A stretch of DNA of 52,106 bases from Candidatus Harrisonbacteria bacterium RIFCSPHIGHO2_02_FULL_42_16 (GCA_001818695.1 MHJG01000021.1:1-52106), one strand, 5' to 3'; positions 1 to 8,715 are shown, numbered from the stretch's first letter. Notes: generated by a model from the letters alone, not told the origin. Numbers and translations are program-made.

Positions 1-1293
1 GAGACCAACGATTGCCGACGTCGCGAGGAAATAGGCGATGGTTAGCAGAATGATTTTTGCCCCTGCGTTTTTTTCCCGCTCATTTTTTAAATACTTTAAA
101 AAACCGATTACAAATAGAATACTTATAAAAATCCAGGTTATTCGCCCAATAATAATAACCATTCCCGGTCCAGTAATAAGCTGCCGGATATCCTTAATAA
201 GTTCCAATGGCGCATTAAAAAGCAAAGCAACGGCGGAGATTTTAGCGTCGAAATTTTTTTGATATCCGAGGGCCCGGAGGATATCTAAGTAGCCATCGTG
301 GGTAAAAAATGTTGCGGTGGTGATGCCGAAAGATTTTATTAAGCCAATCGGATTTTTTTTAAGTTCTTGCCAAGAGGGCTCCAGGAGAACCGATTGGTTT
401 TTAGTGGCATACACTAATTCCAAACCCCGACCTAATTTTTCTTCTCGATCCAACCATTGTTTTTGAGCTTCGGCGAAGCTCACATTTCTTTCTAAAGCGA
501 TGGCAGATGGAACTAAATGCATATAGAGATTTCTTATCGGTTGAATGCTTAATTTCGAGGTGTTAAAGACGATATAATTTCTATATAGCCAAGGCGAAAG
601 TATCAGAAAGAAGATGCCGATGAAGAGCGCGAGTTGGCGGGCAATTTTTTTTGAAAATTCGTTTTTGAATTGCCATAAAATAAAAAGCGAAAATAAAATC
701 GGCAGATATTGGACCGTGGGCCTGGTTAGCGTTGCCAATCCCAAATAAATTCCGGATAAAATAATGTCGTGATAACCCAGATTTTTTAGGTACCGTAGAA
801 AATAAAGCAAGGCCGCCAAGAATAAAAGCGTAAATAATATTTCGGCTATTAAAATAGCGGAGAAATAGACGGACAGCGGTTCTAAAATTAGCGCTATGGC
901 TACCGCCCAATTAACGCCGGGATGTTTAGTAAAATATTGGCTTATTCGCCAGCCCAGAATAGGAATAACACTCGCTAATATTATTTGCGCTATAAGGACT
1001 GATTGATAGTTTTTAAAAACATAAACTAAACTTGCTATAAAGAGCGGATAAAGCGGCAGACGTTCCGCCTGGGGAGTAAATGTAAATGGGATTGATGCGG
1101 AATGTTGGGAAAACCCCTGCCCGGCTAATAAACTTTCAGCTACGGTGAGATAACCATCAGGCGCCGCAATTGCTGAGGATGGAATTTTAGCAATGGGTCC
1201 GTAATTAAGATAAAGAAATAAAATTCTGATGGCCATTGCCGCCAAGAATATTATTAAACCTATTTTGTATTGATGGTTATTGGTTTGAGGCAT
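1..1293 (-). CDS. GT-C family membrane glycosyltransferase, C-terminus cut off by the window edge
   Basis: The minus-strand frame opens at an ATG (1291-1293) and stays open to base 1, giving 431 residues without a stop, so the C-terminus lies outside the window. The N-terminus has one membrane helix, then an extracytoplasmic loop with APDGYLTVAESLLAGQGFS near residue 45. The acidic residue followed by a tyrosine and a glycine-rich LxxGxG segment is typical of GT-C transferases of the ArnT/PMT type, which move sugars from a polyprenyl-phosphate carrier. Many further hydrophobic helices follow. It is the last gene of a minus-strand run with the two SDR genes upstream (18 bp gap). Acceptor and donor cannot be told from sequence. 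The family call is by pattern recognition; a different polytopic membrane family is possible but less likely. Confidence 0.72.
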   Translation of the reverse strand, partial: MPQTNNHQYKIGLIIFLAAMAIRILFLYLNYGPIAKIPSSAIAAPDGYLTVAESLLAGQGFSQHSASIPFTFTPQAERLPLYPLFIASLVYVFKNYQSVLIAQIILASVIPILGWRISQYFTKHPGVNWAVAIALILEPLSVYFSAILIAEILFTLLFLAALLYFLRYLKNLGYHDIILSGIYLGLATLTRPTVQYLPILFSLFILWQFKNEFSKKIARQLALFIGIFFLILSPWLYRNYIVFNTSKLSIQPIRNLYMHLVPSAIALERNVSFAEAQKQWLDREEKLGRGLELVYATKNQSVLLEPSWQELKKNPIGLIKSFGITTATFFTHDGYLDILRALGYQKNFDAKISAVALLFNAPLELIKDIRQLITGPGMVIIIGRITWIFISILFVIGFLKYLKNEREKNAGAKIILLTIAYFLATSAIVGL

Positions 1294-1311
1294 TAATTAA
1301 CAAAAATTAGT

Positions 1312-2037
1312 TTATTGGAATAACTTGATCAGGGCCGCATACCAGCTATCTGGCAAAAAGCCGGATCTGGAAATCAGAGTTGACCAAAAGGGAATGTAAT
1401 ATACTGATTTTTTTGTCCGCATCACTTTTTTAATTGCCGATGCGGTGTATTTTTTAGAGGCGACAATAAATGATTTTCTGGCATTCCAGATTTCTGTCGC
1501 TACCGGACCTAAATAGATTGTGGAAAATATAATATTTTTATTTCGATATATTAAGTCGAACCCCCGAAAGGCTATTCCTAAAGCCGCCTTACTTGGCGGA
1601 TAGCTGATACTTCTGAAGGTTGGTTTTAATGCGGCGACCGAAGACAGGGCGATGAATTGTCCAGCGCCCCGTTCTAAAAATGCCGGTAAAAATGCCTGGA
1701 CGAAATTTAAGGATCCATAAAGGTTTATATCAATTGTCTTTCTAAAGATTTCATAATCAAATTCTTTATTGATTCGATCCAAATAAACGCCGGCCGCCAA
1801 GAAAACGATATCCGGAGAAAAATTATTCCGTTTCATTTCCTCGGCAATTTTTAATGCCTCGTTTTCCATACTAACATCGCCGGCAGTATAAAAAAATAAA
1901 TCCCCCAGTTCTTTTTTAAGGTCATTCAGCAGATTTTCTCTTCGGGCTACTCCCCAAACCGCGTGTCCGTCTTTTACTAATTGTTTTGCCAGTTCTCGTC
2001 CAATGCCGGAGGAAGCGCCGGTAATAAGAATTTTCAT
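1312..2037 (-). CDS. Short-chain dehydrogenase/reductase (SDR), downstream copy of a tandem pair
   Basis: A 241-residue classical SDR. The NAD(P)-binding TGASSGIG lies at residues 6-13, the catalytic serine sits in the SSVAAL stretch, and the catalytic Tyr-x-x-x-Lys is in YPPSKAA. It is probably cytoplasmic and acts on a hydroxyl or keto group of a small substrate. The first 59 residues are identical to those of the neighbouring SDR at 2050-2784, while the rest is clearly diverged, which points to recent gene conversion or partial duplication. It lies 12 bp after that gene and 18 bp before the GT-C gene, so the three are probably co-transcribed. The substrate is unknown; the neighbourhood suggests glycan or lipid-carrier metabolism. 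Confidence 0.85.
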   Translation of the reverse strand: MKILITGASSGIGRELAKQLVKDGHAVWGVARRENLLNDLKKELGDLFFYTAGDVSMENEALKIAEEMKRNNFSPDIVFLAAGVYLDRINKEFDYEIFRKTIDINLYGSLNFVQAFLPAFLERGAGQFIALSSVAALKPTFRSISYPPSKAALGIAFRGFDLIYRNKNIIFSTIYLGPVATEIWNARKSFIVASKKYTASAIKKVMRTKKSVYYIPFWSTLISRSGFLPDSWYAALIKLFQ

Positions 2038-2042
2038 AAAAT
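1861..2042. repeat. Direct repeat, copy A (5' end of downstream SDR gene)
   Basis: These 182 bases match 2608-2789 with one difference (A at 2002 against G at 2749). The repeat covers the first 59 codons of the SDR at 1312-2037 and a few bases upstream of its start. Outside it the two genes are much less alike. Confidence 0.95.
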
Positions 2043-2049
2043 AAGATAG

Positions 2050-2784
2050 CTATCGGAATAATTCTGTTAAGGCTATGTACCAACGGTCCGGCAGAATGCT
2101 TAGGCGGGACATAAAAGTCGACCGGAAAGGGATATAATATACAGATTTTTTAGTTTTCATAACCTTTTTAATGATTATTGACGCTATTTTTTCTTTGTCG
2201 GAAACCACAAAAGATTTTTTCGCATCCCAAATTTTTGTTGCTACGGGCCCTAAATAAATTGTAGAGAAGTTAACGTTTTGTTTTCTATAAGCGAGAGCTA
2301 GCCCCCGAAAGGCAATTCCTATGGCGGCTTTACTGGCGGGATAGCCAATGCCGCGCAAGCTTGGTTTTAAAGCGGTGGTAGAAGAAATCGCAATAAACTG
2401 GCCAGAATGTTTTTGAAGAAATCGAGGCAGAAAGACGTCAATAAAATTTAAGGCGCCATATAAATTTATATCCACCGTTTTTTTAAAGATTTCATAGTTT
2501 AATTTTAATTCTGGACCGATGTCTTTCAAAAAAGCGCCCGCCGCCAAAATAATAATTTCCGGCAAAAATCCCACCCTTTTCATTTCTTGATATGCCGCGA
2601 GAACTTGGTTTTCCATACTAACATCGCCGGCAGTATAAAAAAATAAATCCCCCAGTTCTTTTTTAAGGTCATTCAGCAGATTTTCTCTTCGGGCTACTCC
2701 CCAAACCGCGTGTCCGTCTTTTACTAATTGTTTTGCCAGTTCTCGTCCGATGCCGGAGGAAGCGCCGGTAATAAGAATTTTCAT
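2050..2784 (-). CDS. Short-chain dehydrogenase/reductase (SDR), upstream copy of a tandem pair
   Basis: A 244-residue classical SDR from the ATG at 2782-2784. An in-frame start 48 bases further upstream exists, but it would add a 16-residue tail before the conserved MKILITGASSGIG opening that the paralogue at 1312-2037 starts with, so I reject it. It carries the TGASSGIG cofactor loop, a serine in SSTTAL and YPASKAA as the active-site Tyr/Lys. It is first in the minus-strand run and diverges from the GT2 gene at 2846. Its 5' part is near-identical at DNA level to the paralogue. The substrate cannot be predicted. Confidence 0.84.
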   Translation of the reverse strand: MKILITGASSGIGRELAKQLVKDGHAVWGVARRENLLNDLKKELGDLFFYTAGDVSMENQVLAAYQEMKRVGFLPEIIILAAGAFLKDIGPELKLNYEIFKKTVDINLYGALNFIDVFLPRFLQKHSGQFIAISSTTALKPSLRGIGYPASKAAIGIAFRGLALAYRKQNVNFSTIYLGPVATKIWDAKKSFVVSDKEKIASIIIKKVMKTKKSVYYIPFRSTFMSRLSILPDRWYIALTELFR

Positions 2785-2789
2785 AAAAT
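2608..2789. repeat. Direct repeat, copy B (5' end of upstream SDR gene)
   Basis: Partner of 1861-2042, in the same orientation and offset by 747 bases. It ends five bases beyond the start codon of the SDR at 2050-2784. Confidence 0.95.
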
Positions 2790-2821
2790 TGATTAGTGAT
2801 TTATATTTTAGTATTATTAAG

Positions 2822-2827
2822 TATAAT
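2822..2827 (+). promoter_or_regulatory. -10 box for the GT2 gene
   Basis: A perfect TATAAT lies 18 bases before the ATG at 2846, in the divergent gap between the minus-strand SDR run and the plus-strand run. No good -35 box is seen at 17 bases. The predicted leader is about 12 bases and has no Shine-Dalgarno site. Confidence 0.45.
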
Positions 2828-2845
2828 ACCATTTTGGGTATATCT

Positions 2846-3586
2846 ATGAATGCACTTCGACCGGAAATTTCTGTGGTAATACTTTGCTATCGAGCGGAAG
2901 ATTTTACCCCCATATTTGTCTCCCAAGTGAAAAAAGTTTTAGAAGCTCGTAAATTAAATTACGAGTTAGTTTTAGTTGGGAACTATAATTCTCAATCTAA
3001 CGATCGGACGCCCAAAATTGTCCAAGAGCTCGCTGCTAGAAATTCCAAAATTCAGGCGGTCGTAAAAGAAAAAATGGGAATGATGGGGTGGGATATGCGC
3101 ACCGGCTTAGAAGTTGCGACGGGTGATTTAGTGGTAGTGATTGACGGCGATGGCCAAATGCCGCCGGAAGATATCATAAAAGTGTATGATAAATTAATCA
3201 GCGGCGGATATGATATAGTAAAAACCTATCGCGATTTAAGATTTGACGGCAAGAAGCGAGTATTTATTTCTCGGGTATATAATTTATTTTTGCGGACTCT
3301 TTTCCCAAAAGTAAAAATTCGTGATGCCAACTCCAAGCCGAAAATTTTTACCCGCGAGGCGCTTAAAAAGTTGCAGTTAATGACGAATGATTGGTTTATT
3401 GACGGGGAAATAATTATTAAGGCCAGTTATCTCAATATATCCATTGGTGAAGTACCGACTAATTTTTATCTTAACAAAAATCGGGCCTCCTTCGTACGAA
3501 CGGCGACAATTTTTGAATTTATAAAAAACCTTATCTTATATCGTTTATATCGACTCCGGATATTTTTGAATAATGCTAATAAATAA
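2846..3586 (+). CDS. Glycosyltransferase family 2 (dolichyl-phosphate mannose synthase-like)
   Basis: A 246-residue GT-A fold transferase from the ATG at 2846. A longer open frame starts at 2750, but it runs back across the divergent gap into the SDR gene on the other strand. The EISVVILCYR opening is the first nucleotide-binding strand, and DGDGQMPPED near residue 105 is the metal-binding DxD-type motif found in DPM1-like transferases. There is no C-terminal membrane anchor, so it is a soluble or peripheral enzyme that probably charges a polyprenyl phosphate with a sugar. This would supply GT-C transferases such as those at 1-1293 and 4458-6191. The stop overlaps a possible ATG of the following methyltransferase. 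Confidence 0.85.
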   Translation: MNALRPEISVVILCYRAEDFTPIFVSQVKKVLEARKLNYELVLVGNYNSQSNDRTPKIVQELAARNSKIQAVVKEKMGMMGWDMRTGLEVATGDLVVVIDGDGQMPPEDIIKVYDKLISGGYDIVKTYRDLRFDGKKRVFISRVYNLFLRTLFPKVKIRDANSKPKIFTREALKKLQLMTNDWFIDGEIIIKASYLNISIGEVPTNFYLNKNRASFVRTATIFEFIKNLILYRLYRLRIFLNNANK

Positions 3587-3590
3587 TTTT

Positions 3591-4454
3591 ATGGAAAATG
3601 AAAAATTACGTCAAGCGCTCCGTTGTTTAGATTGCCAAGGAGAATTGGAAGCAGTAGGCGATACCATCCAATGCCGAAAGTGCTCAAGGCAATATTCTAA
3701 AATTGGCAATTCGATTATTTTTAATAAACCTAAAGAGTTTTCTTCCGAAGAAAAGAATAATACTGATTCTCTAGTTTTTAAAATTAAAAATCAATTTAAA
3801 AAAAGCCCAAAATTATTCACGCTTTTGCACCATCTTATTTATCCGGTAGTGGGGAAGAGCTCAAAGAAATTTGTTAAAAGTTTGCCCCCTGGTGCCTTAA
3901 TAATTAATTTAGGATCCGGGGTTATGAGTATTAGCCCCCGAGTGATTGATGTGGATTATGTGCCGTATGCCAATGTATCTATTGTGGCTGACGCGCATCA
4001 ATTGCCATTTAAAAATGAATCAGTGGATGCGGTTATTGCGGAACATTTGCTGGAGCATTTATCTGATCCGGATAAAGCAGTTGCTGAAGTTAAGAGAATT
4101 TTAAAGCCCAATGGCTTAATTTATATTTTGACTCCATTTATGCTGGGGTTTCATTCTTCTCCGAATGATTATTACCGCTGGACCACGGAAGGCCTGAGGG
4201 AGTTGTGGAAAGATTTTGACCTGGAAAAATCGGGTGTCGCCATTGGGCAGACTTCCGCTATGACAATTTTGATAATTGACTGGCTTTCCAGCCTTTTATC
4301 TTTTGGGAGTAAAATTTTATACCAAACTTGGCTGCCAATTTTAATGGTATTTTTAATACCGATTAATTGGTTGGATTTTATATTGTCACGTTATAAATTT
4401 TCTTCTAATAATGCCCTGGCTTTATATTTTATCGGAAGGAAAAAATCAAACTAA
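3591..4454 (+). CDS. Class I SAM-dependent methyltransferase with N-terminal zinc-ribbon segment
   Basis: 287 residues from the ATG at 3591; an ATG at 3573 is also in frame and would overlap the GT2 stop. The N-terminus has two CxxC pairs (LRCLDCQG and CRKCSRQY), a Trm112-like zinc ribbon often found before glycan or lipid methyltransferases. A class I SAM fold follows: INLGSG as motif I, VADAHQLPF, and EHLLEHLSDPDKAVAE with ILKPNG, as in Methyltransf_11 proteins. The C-terminal 70 residues are hydrophobic (LPILMVFLIPINWL) and may sit on the membrane. It lies between the GT2 and GT-C genes, so a glycan or lipid-linked sugar is the likely acceptor. Confidence 0.8.
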   Translation: MENEKLRQALRCLDCQGELEAVGDTIQCRKCSRQYSKIGNSIIFNKPKEFSSEEKNNTDSLVFKIKNQFKKSPKLFTLLHHLIYPVVGKSSKKFVKSLPPGALIINLGSGVMSISPRVIDVDYVPYANVSIVADAHQLPFKNESVDAVIAEHLLEHLSDPDKAVAEVKRILKPNGLIYILTPFMLGFHSSPNDYYRWTTEGLRELWKDFDLEKSGVAIGQTSAMTILIIDWLSSLLSFGSKILYQTWLPILMVFLIPINWLDFILSRYKFSSNNALALYFIGRKKSN

Positions 4455-4457
4455 CCC

Positions 4458-6191
4458 ATGCTTAATTCCATGAATTCTTGGGAAAAATATGCGGTGGTTT
4501 TGTTAAGTATTGCAATCGGAGTTTTAATCATTGCTCCCGCAGCTTATTTTCGTTATTGGGATGGCGGATATAAGGGCGCAGATTTTTTTGGATCCGGCAA
4601 TGAAGATTTCTATTTAGCCCAAATTCAGGAAATTTATGACGGCCATTGGTCGTTGGGAAATGTTTATCTGGCGGAAGGGAAGAATGATCCCTATGTGCAG
4701 CAGCCATTGCCAGCAATGATGGTTGCGTTCCTGGGAAAAATTTTAGGAGTGTCGTCTCGGGATATTAATCTCCTAACTAAGTTTTTATTTCCGGCAATTT
4801 TAACGGTTATTGCCTACCTATTCTTTTCAAATGTGTTTGGCCGTAAAGATATCGCGATAGTCATGACCGGGTTCGTGATGCTGGTTCAGGCATCCTGGAT
4901 ATTTCTGAATCCGTCGGCTTGGCTGCCGTTTTTTTTAAAGGGGGAGTTTGTTGGCGTTAACCATAATTTCATTAGTTATGCCCGGCCGATTAATCCGCAA
5001 ATCAGCTCCCTATTCTTTTTCGGATACCTCTTATGCGCCTGGAAGTTTTTATTCGGCCAGCTTTCTCAAAAGTCAGAAAAAATATACGGAATCGCCGGTG
5101 CCATTATCTGGGGATTGTCTTTTTATGTTTATTTCTTTACCTTTTCTTTTTTATCAGTATTGAATGGAGTATTATTGCTTTGGTTTGGGTATGCCAAAGA
5201 TTGGCGGCAGTTAAAAAAAATGCTGCTGGTTTCCGCCGGGGCGTCGCTATTGGCCTTGCCTTATCTCTTGCATCTCCTAAAAATGATGCAGTCTCCTTGG
5301 TATATTCAATTAACTCGGCGATTGGGCATGGCGGATACCCGCCAATTTATTTTTAGCCGGGTCTGGTGGGGAGTAACGGCGCTTTTCCTGTTGCTTTATT
5401 GGGGATCTCGCGAGGTAAAGATTTTTATTTTAGCTTTTCTGGCTACAGCATTTATAGTTACTAACCAACAGATGCTTACTGGAAAGACCTTGTCGCTTCC
5501 CGCCCACTATCATTGGTATTACATTGCCCCGATCGGCGGAGCAATATTGATTTACCTTTTCTTTTCCTACTTTGAAAAAATTGTTCCTCTTTGGGCATCT
5601 CGGGCGGCGATGATTTTATTGTTAGGTTTATTTTTCTATGCCGGAATTTTATATCAAAAAACTTCTTATCTTCTCGGAAAAGAGTGGGCAATATCATCTC
5701 AAAGATACGCCCCGGTGTTTTCTTGGCTGGAACAAAATATTTCAAAAGAAAGCTCAATTTTTGCCAATCAAGATTTATCTAATCTTATTCCGGATTACAC
5801 CCGGCATAATGTCTATCGAGGCACCGGCGATACTTTAATAAGCGAAGAAAGGCTAAAACACCCTCTTTATATCTATTTTTACCTTAATGGCGTTACAAAA
5901 GATTCGGCCGGAGATTATTTTTATAATAACCGGAATCCCATTGGGGCGGAGATTTTCGGCCAATATTACCGCCAAAAAAACGGCTGCTATGGCTGTTTCA
6001 GCGACGATATTCTTAATACTTGGATTTCCGAGTATCAAAGTTTTTTAGAAAAGGATTTTGTCACCGAGCTTAAAAAATATCCAGCGGATTATGTTATTTG
6101 GGACAAAGCACAAAATCCAGAGTGGCGGTTGGATCGTTTTTTTACCGACAAAACGTACGAAGTAGATAACTTAGTAATCTTTAAGATTTAA
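4458..6191 (+). CDS. Polytopic membrane protein, GT-C glycosyltransferase-like
   Basis: 577 residues with about 11 hydrophobic helices. After the first helix (about residues 12-32) comes an acidic extracytoplasmic loop with FFGSGNEDFYLAQIQEI, which resembles the catalytic loop of GT-C enzymes. Helices fill the middle, and a soluble C-terminal domain (about residues 415-577) carries aromatic and acidic residues, including the pair of cysteines in NGCYGCFSDD. The gene starts 3 bp after the methyltransferase stop. Its stop overlaps the stop of the convergent methyltransferase gene by 11 bp. I recognise the general architecture only; no donor or acceptor can be named. Confidence 0.65.
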   Translation: MLNSMNSWEKYAVVLLSIAIGVLIIAPAAYFRYWDGGYKGADFFGSGNEDFYLAQIQEIYDGHWSLGNVYLAEGKNDPYVQQPLPAMMVAFLGKILGVSSRDINLLTKFLFPAILTVIAYLFFSNVFGRKDIAIVMTGFVMLVQASWIFLNPSAWLPFFLKGEFVGVNHNFISYARPINPQISSLFFFGYLLCAWKFLFGQLSQKSEKIYGIAGAIIWGLSFYVYFFTFSFLSVLNGVLLLWFGYAKDWRQLKKMLLVSAGASLLALPYLLHLLKMMQSPWYIQLTRRLGMADTRQFIFSRVWWGVTALFLLLYWGSREVKIFILAFLATAFIVTNQQMLTGKTLSLPAHYHWYYIAPIGGAILIYLFFSYFEKIVPLWASRAAMILLLGLFFYAGILYQKTSYLLGKEWAISSQRYAPVFSWLEQNISKESSIFANQDLSNLIPDYTRHNVYRGTGDTLISEERLKHPLYIYFYLNGVTKDSAGDYFYNNRNPIGAEIFGQYYRQKNGCYGCFSDDILNTWISEYQSFLEKDFVTELKKYPADYVIWDKAQNPEWRLDRFFTDKTYEVDNLVIFKI

Positions 6192-6969
6192 GATTTGTCC
6201 GGGAAGCCAACGATTTTTTTAAGAATTTTTTTATCGGTGAAGGTATTTTTGTTAAAAGAAGATAGGCGCCATGAATACTGTAAAGAAAACCGCTTTTTAG
6301 CTGAGTGAATCTTCCGGCCATCCGTTCGCTTAAGGTATTATTATCGCATTTTTGCGCATACGTGATGCAGCCGGCAAGGCGGATATTTTTAAAATTTCTG
6401 GAACCATATATTAAGTCCGCCACGGCTTTTTTTGGCCCCGGAAGCCCGTGCAGGGGTTTGCCGCTCAATATCCCCAACATTGAAGGATTGGTGCTATTCA
6501 GGGCAATTGTACCCCCCCTTATCAGATGCTTTGACCAATTTATTATCAGATTTTTTGTAAGTTCATGGTCATGGTAGTTCGCATCTATAAAAATAAATTC
6601 AATCGGCAGATTCCAATTTTTAACTGCGTCTTCAGCGGTGCTAATCACTGGTATTACTAACGAAGCTGCGCCGGCGGCACGGATGTTATTAGTAAATTCA
6701 TTGAAGGTCCAAATTTTTTGACCCGGTCGTTGATGATCCGGGCTGCCGGTATGCGGATCAATGGCATAGACTTTTACTTGCTTTCCTTCTTTGGAGCCAA
6801 GCGCCAAGCAGATTGTGGAACGTCCTTTCCATGACCCAATTTCCACGATAACGCCCTTATTCGCGCAGTTTTTTGCTGTTGAGTAGAGAAAATGATTTTC
6901 TATATCTGAAAGCCATCCGTCAATCCCTTCAATTTTTTGCTCAACATTTTCCCAACCAGGTTCAGTCAT
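6181..6969 (-). CDS. Class I SAM-dependent methyltransferase (Methyltransf_24 / cephalosporin hydroxylase-like)
   Basis: 262 residues. Motif I is VIVEIGSWKGRSTICLAL, followed by VYAIDPHTG as the acidic strand-2 loop and IEFIFIDANYHDHE as the post-II motif. This pattern is typical of the Methyltransf_24 group found in polysaccharide and rhamnose O-methylation loci. It overlaps the upstream gene by four bases (ATGA), so the two are translationally coupled. Its 3' end overlaps the convergent gene. The likely role is methylation of a sugar hydroxyl on the glycan; the target is unknown. Confidence 0.78.
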   Translation of the reverse strand: MTEPGWENVEQKIEGIDGWLSDIENHFLYSTAKNCANKGVIVEIGSWKGRSTICLALGSKEGKQVKVYAIDPHTGSPDHQRPGQKIWTFNEFTNNIRAAGAASLVIPVISTAEDAVKNWNLPIEFIFIDANYHDHELTKNLIINWSKHLIRGGTIALNSTNPSMLGILSGKPLHGLPGPKKAVADLIYGSRNFKNIRLAGCITYAQKCDNNTLSERMAGRFTQLKSGFLYSIHGAYLLLTKIPSPIKKFLKKSLASRTNLKS

Positions 6970-8495
6970 ATTGTTGTAGTTGGTTTTAAATATAATTTTG
7001 ACGCGATTAAATCTATAAAAAAAGAAATTTCTTTTTCATGTTTTTCCATTTGCCCGCCGCCTTCCACGTCCCAAATTTGGGCGAGATCCAGTTCGGTGCT
7101 TTCTTTATAAATTGCGGCAATTAAATTGAGAAGCGCTTGCTCGTCATATTTAAAATTTTCCAGCTGGCTTTTCACGATTTCCGGTAGAGTTTCAATTGCG
7201 ACGCATTTTTTAACCATTGGCATGGCATTATAAAAAACATTTCCGAAAGTGATTACCGGTTTTTTTAGCAGCACTCCTTCCCAGGCGGCGGTGCTGGTAA
7301 TGGCGACAATCAATTTTGAATTTTTAATCAGTTCAAAATTTGAGGTTTCGGGATGAATCAGTTTTACGTTAGGGATTTTTTTAAGCTGTTTATAGAAAGC
7401 TCGTGTCCGGTAGCCGAACATTGCCGGATGCTCTTTGACATATAATTTAAAATGGATTGGCAGGGAACGGGCAGTTTGTTTAATGACCCAAAGCTGGTCA
7501 TTATAAAAAGGAGCAAAAAGCGTATGGGACATTTCTGGTTCAAGCTGTAGCGGAAAAAGGGCGTAGTCTTCTTCGGTAACCGCATCATAAAGGTCTTCAA
7601 AGCCGATTAGAATCCGGACTTTTCTTTTCAGGCGATCCCAGAAATAATGCCAGGGCTTAACTACGATGTAATCATCCCGATGAGGATTAAATATGTAATC
7701 CGTCCAGATTTTTACTGCCCAACGGATTGAAGTGAAAATATTTTGCGGCAGCAGAAAGCTGAATTGTTTTTTGCGGTTAATCGGTCTTTCTTTTGGGCTG
7801 TCTTTTTTTGAATGCGGTTGGGGATTATCGCGGAATTGGTTCAAGAAATTTTTTGCCAAATCCAGTTCTTTTGGATAGGCGTTTTCATTGGTCTGTAGTT
7901 CTTCAAATATTTTTTCAACATAGCTTAAGGTTCCGTATTCTTCAGTAATGGTATATCGCGGCCCGATTCTCGCGGTTTGGATAAAAAAAGTTTTAACGCC
8001 CATTTTTTTAGCCACTTGGTAGACCAGCATAGTGCTTATGTCTGCCAAAACAGAAATTATCAGAAAATCTGGTTTTTCCTCTTTAAAAAATTTAATAATC
8101 GCTTTTGCTTTTACCTGGACCACCCGCATCATTTCTTTATGGGTGTATGGCGGAGTGTCGTGCGGATATTCCCGGAGAAACAGCCCGTAACGTACGATCC
8201 TATCGTTTTCAATGTAGGGCCACAAATTAGGCAAGCCATATTCTTTTTCTAATTGATTAAGATAGCCAACATCCAGCGGTTCATTGGCGTAAGTTTTGTG
8301 GATGTCCTGGTCTAATAAAATATCGGAATATTCAAAATCTTTCTGGCTTTGCAGAAATTCAAAACTGGAACGCAAATCAGTATAAGCGCAAAATTGGTTA
8401 ACGCCATATTTTTCTTTTAGCAAAACAGCCATAGCGTGGCCGATATATGCGAACCTTCTTTGTAAATATAGGCATCCTTTGAGATTTTGTGGCAT
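6966..8495 (-). CDS. Capsule polysaccharide synthesis-like protein (KpsC/KpsS-type GT-B fold)
   Basis: 509 residues. The C-terminal half carries ALFPLQLEPE, then LYVKEHPAMFGYR and a SKLIVAITSTAAWEGVLLKKP segment. The Y-V-K-E-H-P motif and the T-x-x-W-E-x-x-L-x-x-K-P motif are shared with the genes at 47609 and 49101 and are typical of Capsule_synth (PF05159)-like proteins. Known family members (KpsS, KpsC) are CMP-Kdo transferases. The N-terminal half is a Rossmann-like domain around residues 120-190. The ATG at 8493-8495 lies shortly after a TATATT box (8507-8512, minus strand), so the leader is very short. The gene is coupled to the downstream methyltransferase by a 4-bp overlap. Confidence 0.68.
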   Translation of the reverse strand: MPQNLKGCLYLQRRFAYIGHAMAVLLKEKYGVNQFCAYTDLRSSFEFLQSQKDFEYSDILLDQDIHKTYANEPLDVGYLNQLEKEYGLPNLWPYIENDRIVRYGLFLREYPHDTPPYTHKEMMRVVQVKAKAIIKFFKEEKPDFLIISVLADISTMLVYQVAKKMGVKTFFIQTARIGPRYTITEEYGTLSYVEKIFEELQTNENAYPKELDLAKNFLNQFRDNPQPHSKKDSPKERPINRKKQFSFLLPQNIFTSIRWAVKIWTDYIFNPHRDDYIVVKPWHYFWDRLKRKVRILIGFEDLYDAVTEEDYALFPLQLEPEMSHTLFAPFYNDQLWVIKQTARSLPIHFKLYVKEHPAMFGYRTRAFYKQLKKIPNVKLIHPETSNFELIKNSKLIVAITSTAAWEGVLLKKPVITFGNVFYNAMPMVKKCVAIETLPEIVKSQLENFKYDEQALLNLIAAIYKESTELDLAQIWDVEGGGQMEKHEKEISFFIDLIASKLYLKPTTTI

Positions 8496-8521
8496 GAAAT
8501 TACTTTAATATAGGATGATTA

Positions 8522-8715
8522 GTTATATAAATATAACATTAGAGAATGAAAAGGAGTTATGTCCGGCACTACAACTGCGACAAGAGTAATTTAATGTGTT
8601 GGGATAAAATTAGATAAACTATGTTTAATATCAAGGTCAAATTAAATTATAATCGCGAAGCCCGGTGTTACAATAATAATTGTGACGCCGGACAGTCGCA
8701 GTTGTAGCACCGGGT
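8522..8715 (+). promoter_or_regulatory. Structured leader with competing helices before the pyruvate kinase/ATP sulfurylase fusion
   Basis: The gap holds a GTTATATAAAT promoter-like box at 8522-8532 and a TATAAT at 8648-8653. Three helices are readable. (1) 8563-8581 pairs with 8695-8713, 17 of 19 bp, including CTACAACTGCGAC with its exact complement. (2) 8561-8567 GTCCGGC pairs with 8687-8693 GCCGGAC. (3) 8661-8667 CCCGGTG pairs with 8708-8714 CACCGGG and encloses a 7-bp hairpin at 8668-8685 with loop AATA. Helices 1 and 3 use the same bases just before the ATG at 8716, so they exclude each other. An 11-codon frame (8559-8594, MSGTTTATRVI) covers the left arm behind AAGGAG, but the spacing of 2 bases is poor. 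No known riboswitch class is recognised. Confidence 0.45.

Noticed and set aside
581-910. An open frame of 109 codons on the minus strand
   Set aside because: It lies inside the GT-C gene (1-1293) in another frame; only the GT-C frame shows membrane helices and a family motif.
2750-2845. A longer N-terminus for the GT2 transferase
   Set aside because: It would extend into the opposite-strand SDR gene and past a TATAAT box; the family core begins right after the ATG at 2846.
8559-8594. An 11-codon leader peptide (MSGTTTATRVI)
   Set aside because: The ribosome site is only two bases from the ATG and there is no run of one amino acid that would suit attenuation. It is kept only as part of the leader description.
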